Origin: CAYLNH01 sp964384625
GTDB taxonomy: Bacteria > Verrucomicrobiota > Lentisphaeria > JABSQK01
Length of the DNA: 7,076 nt
Assembly (NCBI GenBank): GCA_964384625.1
Contig: CAYLNH010000333.1
Span: 1-7,076, forward strand
Reading direction: 5' to 3'
The notes beneath the pieces are model-generated. The model had not been told where the DNA came from and did not search any database. It saw only the letters and a program-made list of their open reading frames with translations. The translations under genes were made by a program, and so were the position numbers. The stretch's first letter is position 1. Each line of letters opens with the position of its first letter. Positions 6,922 through 7,076 of the stretch are shown piece by piece.

Positions 6922-6950
6922 ACTGTCGGTGCTGACCGCGCCGACGTCAA
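6922..6950 (-). promoter_or_regulatory. Weak promoter-like pair upstream of the glycosidase
   Basis: Read leftwards, TTGACG (6945-6950, 5 of 6 matches to the -35 consensus) is followed after 17 bases by GACAGT (6922-6927, only 3 of 6 matches to the -10 consensus). It sits about 30 bases before the glycosidase start. The poor -10 makes this tentative. Confidence 0.2.
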
Positions 6951-7023
6951 GTTCGGGGATGGACAAGGGGGCATGTCACTTCCGTAGGCGTTTCCTGCCA
7001 ACAATTGGCTCGATCCTACGACC

Positions 7024-7044
7024 CCAGGCGGTTTATCCGCCTGG
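7024..7044. repeat. Perfect 8-bp inverted repeat, hairpin
   Basis: CCAGGCGG (7024-7031) and CCGCCTGG (7037-7044) are exact reverse complements around a 5-base loop, TTTAT. It lies in the non-coding stretch upstream of the glycosidase. There is no T run after it on either strand, so it is not a classical intrinsic terminator. It may end a gene beyond the right edge without a T tract, or be one copy of a dispersed palindromic repeat. Apart from this hairpin and the weak promoter-like pair, I see nothing in 6902-7076. Confidence 0.6.
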
Positions 7045-7076
7045 TGAAGAAGTTCATCAGTGGCTGCAAGCCCTCA

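Noticed and set aside
7005..7076. Coding sequence continuing beyond the right edge
   Set aside because: Short frames are open on both strands through the hairpin, but none has a start with a ribosome binding site or a recognisable motif, and the perfect palindrome suggests non-coding DNA.

Overview
The window is GC-rich and almost fully coding, with five protein genes and no RNA gene, insertion sequence or CRISPR array. Two genes read rightwards (119-1225 and 1230-2666). Three read leftwards (6890-5274, 5187-4846 and 4722-2692). The two blocks converge on a 25-base gap near 2667-2691.

The gene content suggests a Gram-negative bacterium, most likely of the Planctomycetes-Verrucomicrobia-Chlamydiae-Lentisphaerae (PVC) group or a neighbouring phylum. 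The reasons are LPS-kinase-family domains, a DUF4091/GH123-type glycosidase of the kind common in Lentisphaerota, Kiritimatiellota and Planctomycetota, and an EF-G that resembles the spirochaete/planctomycete/mitochondrial recycling type rather than ordinary EF-G. This placement is inference from protein character, without a database comparison.

Rightward block: an intrinsic terminator for a gene outside the window (66-90), then an RNase D-like exonuclease with HRDC domains. Only 4 bases separate it from a 478-residue protein in which two LPS-kinase (Kdo/WaaP-type) domains are fused in tandem, each with its own apparently intact catalytic residues. The two genes are probably co-transcribed.

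Leftward block: a GH123/DUF4091-type protein without a signal peptide and with a strong ribosome binding site (GGAGG) that decides its start, then a bare receiver domain that resembles the C-terminal end of a hybrid histidine kinase, then an EF-G homologue with its own promoter-like sequence. The EF-G is a complete GTPase, but the domain IV tip that canonical EF-G uses for translocation is changed: Gln568 lies at the position of the usual His, and GEKTTE replaces the usual DVDSSE. This suggests a ribosome-recycling EF-G2.

No single pathway joins all five genes. The points most worth a second look are the double kinase, the recycling-type EF-G and the headless receiver domain. At the right edge, upstream of the glycosidase, there is a perfect 8-bp inverted repeat that may belong to a dispersed repeat family.
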